A stretch of DNA of 64,000 nt, taken from contig OU862913.1 in assembly GCA_917880885.1 (NCBI GenBank), positions 5,518,001 through 5,582,000 of the forward strand, written 5' to 3'. This stretch comes from Limnephilus marmoratus. Lineage: Eukaryota; Arthropoda; Insecta; Trichoptera; Limnephilidae. The translations under genes were made by a program, and so were the position numbers. Every line of letters begins with the position of its first letter. Positions within the stretch are counted from its first letter, which is position 1. Under the pieces are notes generated by a model. It was not told the DNA's origin, made no database searches, and saw only the letters and a program-made list of their open reading frames with translations. Below, piece by piece: positions 51,001 through 54,000 of the stretch.

Positions 51001-54000
51001 ATATGACTCCAATAAGTTCATTGTTGATTCGGCCATTCCAATTTTTTTTAGTTTAGTTAGTAATATTTTATGGTCTATTGTGTCAAAAGCTTTTTGAAGA
51101 TCTACGAATAAAGCTAAACATTTTTTCCCATCATCTATGTTTTTTATGGCCATGCTTGTTAGATTTTCTATGGCATCATTGGTGCTCAGATTTTCTCTAA
51201 AACCATATTGGGATGGTGATAATAATTTGTTTTGTTCAAGAAATTGAACAATTTGCTTCTTCATTACAGTTTCCAAGATTTTTGAAAAGGAGCTTAAGTT
51301 AGAAATTAAGCATTCCTAATAAATTGTACAGCGCCCTTGAGGTGATTTTTCACAAAAACGGCGCTTTATAAATTATCCAATTATTATTATTATTATTATT
51401 ATACCTCCAAAATATACTAGACGAAACATTTTATTTTTCAACAATAACTTCGCTTCGAATTCTGTGGTGGAAAGAATACACAGGTTGGGCAATGAACTAA
51501 CTGATGTCGCTGAAATTTTTAATTTAAATTTCGATTCATTTAAAGCCAAAATTAGTCCACCACTTTTTAGATATAAATAATGAATGAGAAATCATTTTAT
51601 TTTATTTAAATTTTCTTTTGTTTATTGTTTTTTTATTGTTCTTATTTCAAAAGCATACAATTAGTAATTAAGTAAAAATTAATGTGTTTTGATTATTTTT
51701 AATGTTTTTATTGCTCGTAGGTATATGTACATACGAGTTCCCTAAAGTCATCCATGTGGAATTAGCATTAGATGTATTCCTATTATTTTACATTGAGTTT
51801 ATGCTTTATTTGTATATTTTTTAATCTTTTTTATTTTGTGTTATACTGCTGTTATAAATGAAATTTGTATTTTATATGTAAAAGCCCAATAGGGCGTCAA
51901 TAAATAAATAAATAAACACGTGTGTTTCAGTTATTTTGCAAGTTATAGTTTTGAAAAAATTCAGAAAGTTTCTTTATATGATACTTAAGATACCTTCCAC
52001 GAGATTTTACCTTTAATTTAAACGAATCATGTTTTGCAATTTTCGCATCGATTTTAACGCTTTAAATATTAGCGCGCTTCTCTAACATTCGTAATTACGC
52101 ATCTCTCCACCTTCTTCTTTTTGAGCGAGTATGCGGCGCCTTAATATTCTAAAGCATAACTTGTAAAAGGCGTTTTTACGGTAGTCCCAGCATTTCCGCC
52201 CTATCGCATTTCGATATACGGTAATCTGCTATTGGTGGAAACTTAAAAATAAAACTTTGAAATAACGGAATGGAAAGCATATAAACGTAATAAAGAACAT
52301 TTACCAATTTTGGCGAAAATGCCCAACAGCAGGCTCGGTTTGTGATAACACGATGAGTTTATTAATTTATATCTTTCCTGCAGTGTTTTGGACAAAATGC
52401 CCAACAACTGGCTCGGTTTGTAATAACAAGATGAGTTCATTATTTTATATCTTGTCCTGTAGTGTTTTGGACAAAGTGCCCAATAACAGGCTCGGTTTGT
52501 AATAACACGATGAGTTTATTTATTTATATCTTGTTCTGCAGTGTTTTGAACAAAATGCCCAACAACTGGCTCGGTTTGTAATAACAAGATGAGTTCATTA
52601 TTTTATATCTTGTCCTGCAGTGTTTTGGACAAAGTGCCCAATAACAGGCTCGGTTTGTAATAACACGATGAGTTTATTTATTTATAACTTTTTCTGCAGT
52701 GTTTTGGACAAAATGTCCAACAACAGGCTCGGTTTGTAATAACACGATGAGTTTATTTATTTATATCTTGTTCTGCAGTGTTTTGAACAAAATGCCCAAC
52801 AACTGGCTCGGTTTGTAATAACAAGATGAGTTCATTATTTTATATCTTGTCCTGCAGTGTTTTGGACAAAGTGCCCAATAACAGGCTCGGTTTGTAATAA
52901 CACGATGAGTTTATTTATTTATAACTTTTTCTGCAGTGTTTTGGACAAAATGTCCAACAACAGGCTCGGTTTGTAATAACACGATGAGTTTATTTATTTA
53001 TAACTTGTCCTGCAGTGTTTTGGACAAAATGTCCAACAACAGGCTCGGTTTGTAATAACACGATGAGTTTATTTATTTATATCTTGTCCTGCAGTGTTTT
53101 GGACAAAGTGTCCAATAACAGGCTCGGTTTGTAATAACACGATGAGTTTATTAATTTATATGCATGCATGTTGCATGTTAGTATTTAATGATTTGAGTTT
53201 AATCCGTTTGTAACCTGAAAATGTAATTACTCATGATTATATTACATGTATATGTATATAAAAACTAATAAAAAAAAAAAATAAAAAAAAAAAAAAAAAA
53301 AATCTTGTCCTGCAGTGTTTTGGACAAAATGCCCAACAACGGGCTCGGTTTGTATTAATAATATGAGTTTAATGTAAGGACCTAAAACAATAAAATAACA
53401 TGCAGAGAGATTATAATATGTACGTGACTTGTCACTCACCTGAGGTGGTTTTCCTTGAAAAGCCGCTTCCAAGGCCCGGGGGCAGTCGAGGAAATGTCTG
53501 CAGACGCCAGGCTGATCAGCCACTACACACAAGTCTCCTGCAACATAAAACCAAAACGATCAAGTAATAACAAGTGGGAGAAAAGAAAAATCCCACGACC
53601 TGCGGATTCGCTTAACATAACTCACGATTACAGGTAGGTTGTTATTACGCCATCCCAATGCGAAAACTTACTTCTCGTCTTTTTTCATTAACTCACACAC
53701 AAGATGATTTCATAAAATACATTCCCTCGGAGCCTACGTCATATGTAGAGATGCTGAGTAGAGGGTCTTTTTATGCAAAGCAGAACAGAACCTGAGTTTT
53801 TAAGAGAGCCATGTTGTAGGAAGGAGGAAACACAAGGGCCAGCAACACCGTTCCACAGTTGAGCTGTTGTACTCAGGAATGAGCCGTAGAAACGACACGT
53901 TCTCGGGTGGCAGATGTCAAATGTATTCAAAGCGAGCTTTTAGCGCATTTCCCGGCTGTACACCGGTGACGAACGGATCGTAGATCCGAGCTACTCGCTT

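Noticed and set aside
52300..53370. Regularly spaced repeats that might suggest a CRISPR array
   Set aside because: Units are contiguous 79-bp monomers without unique spacers, and the genome is eukaryotic.
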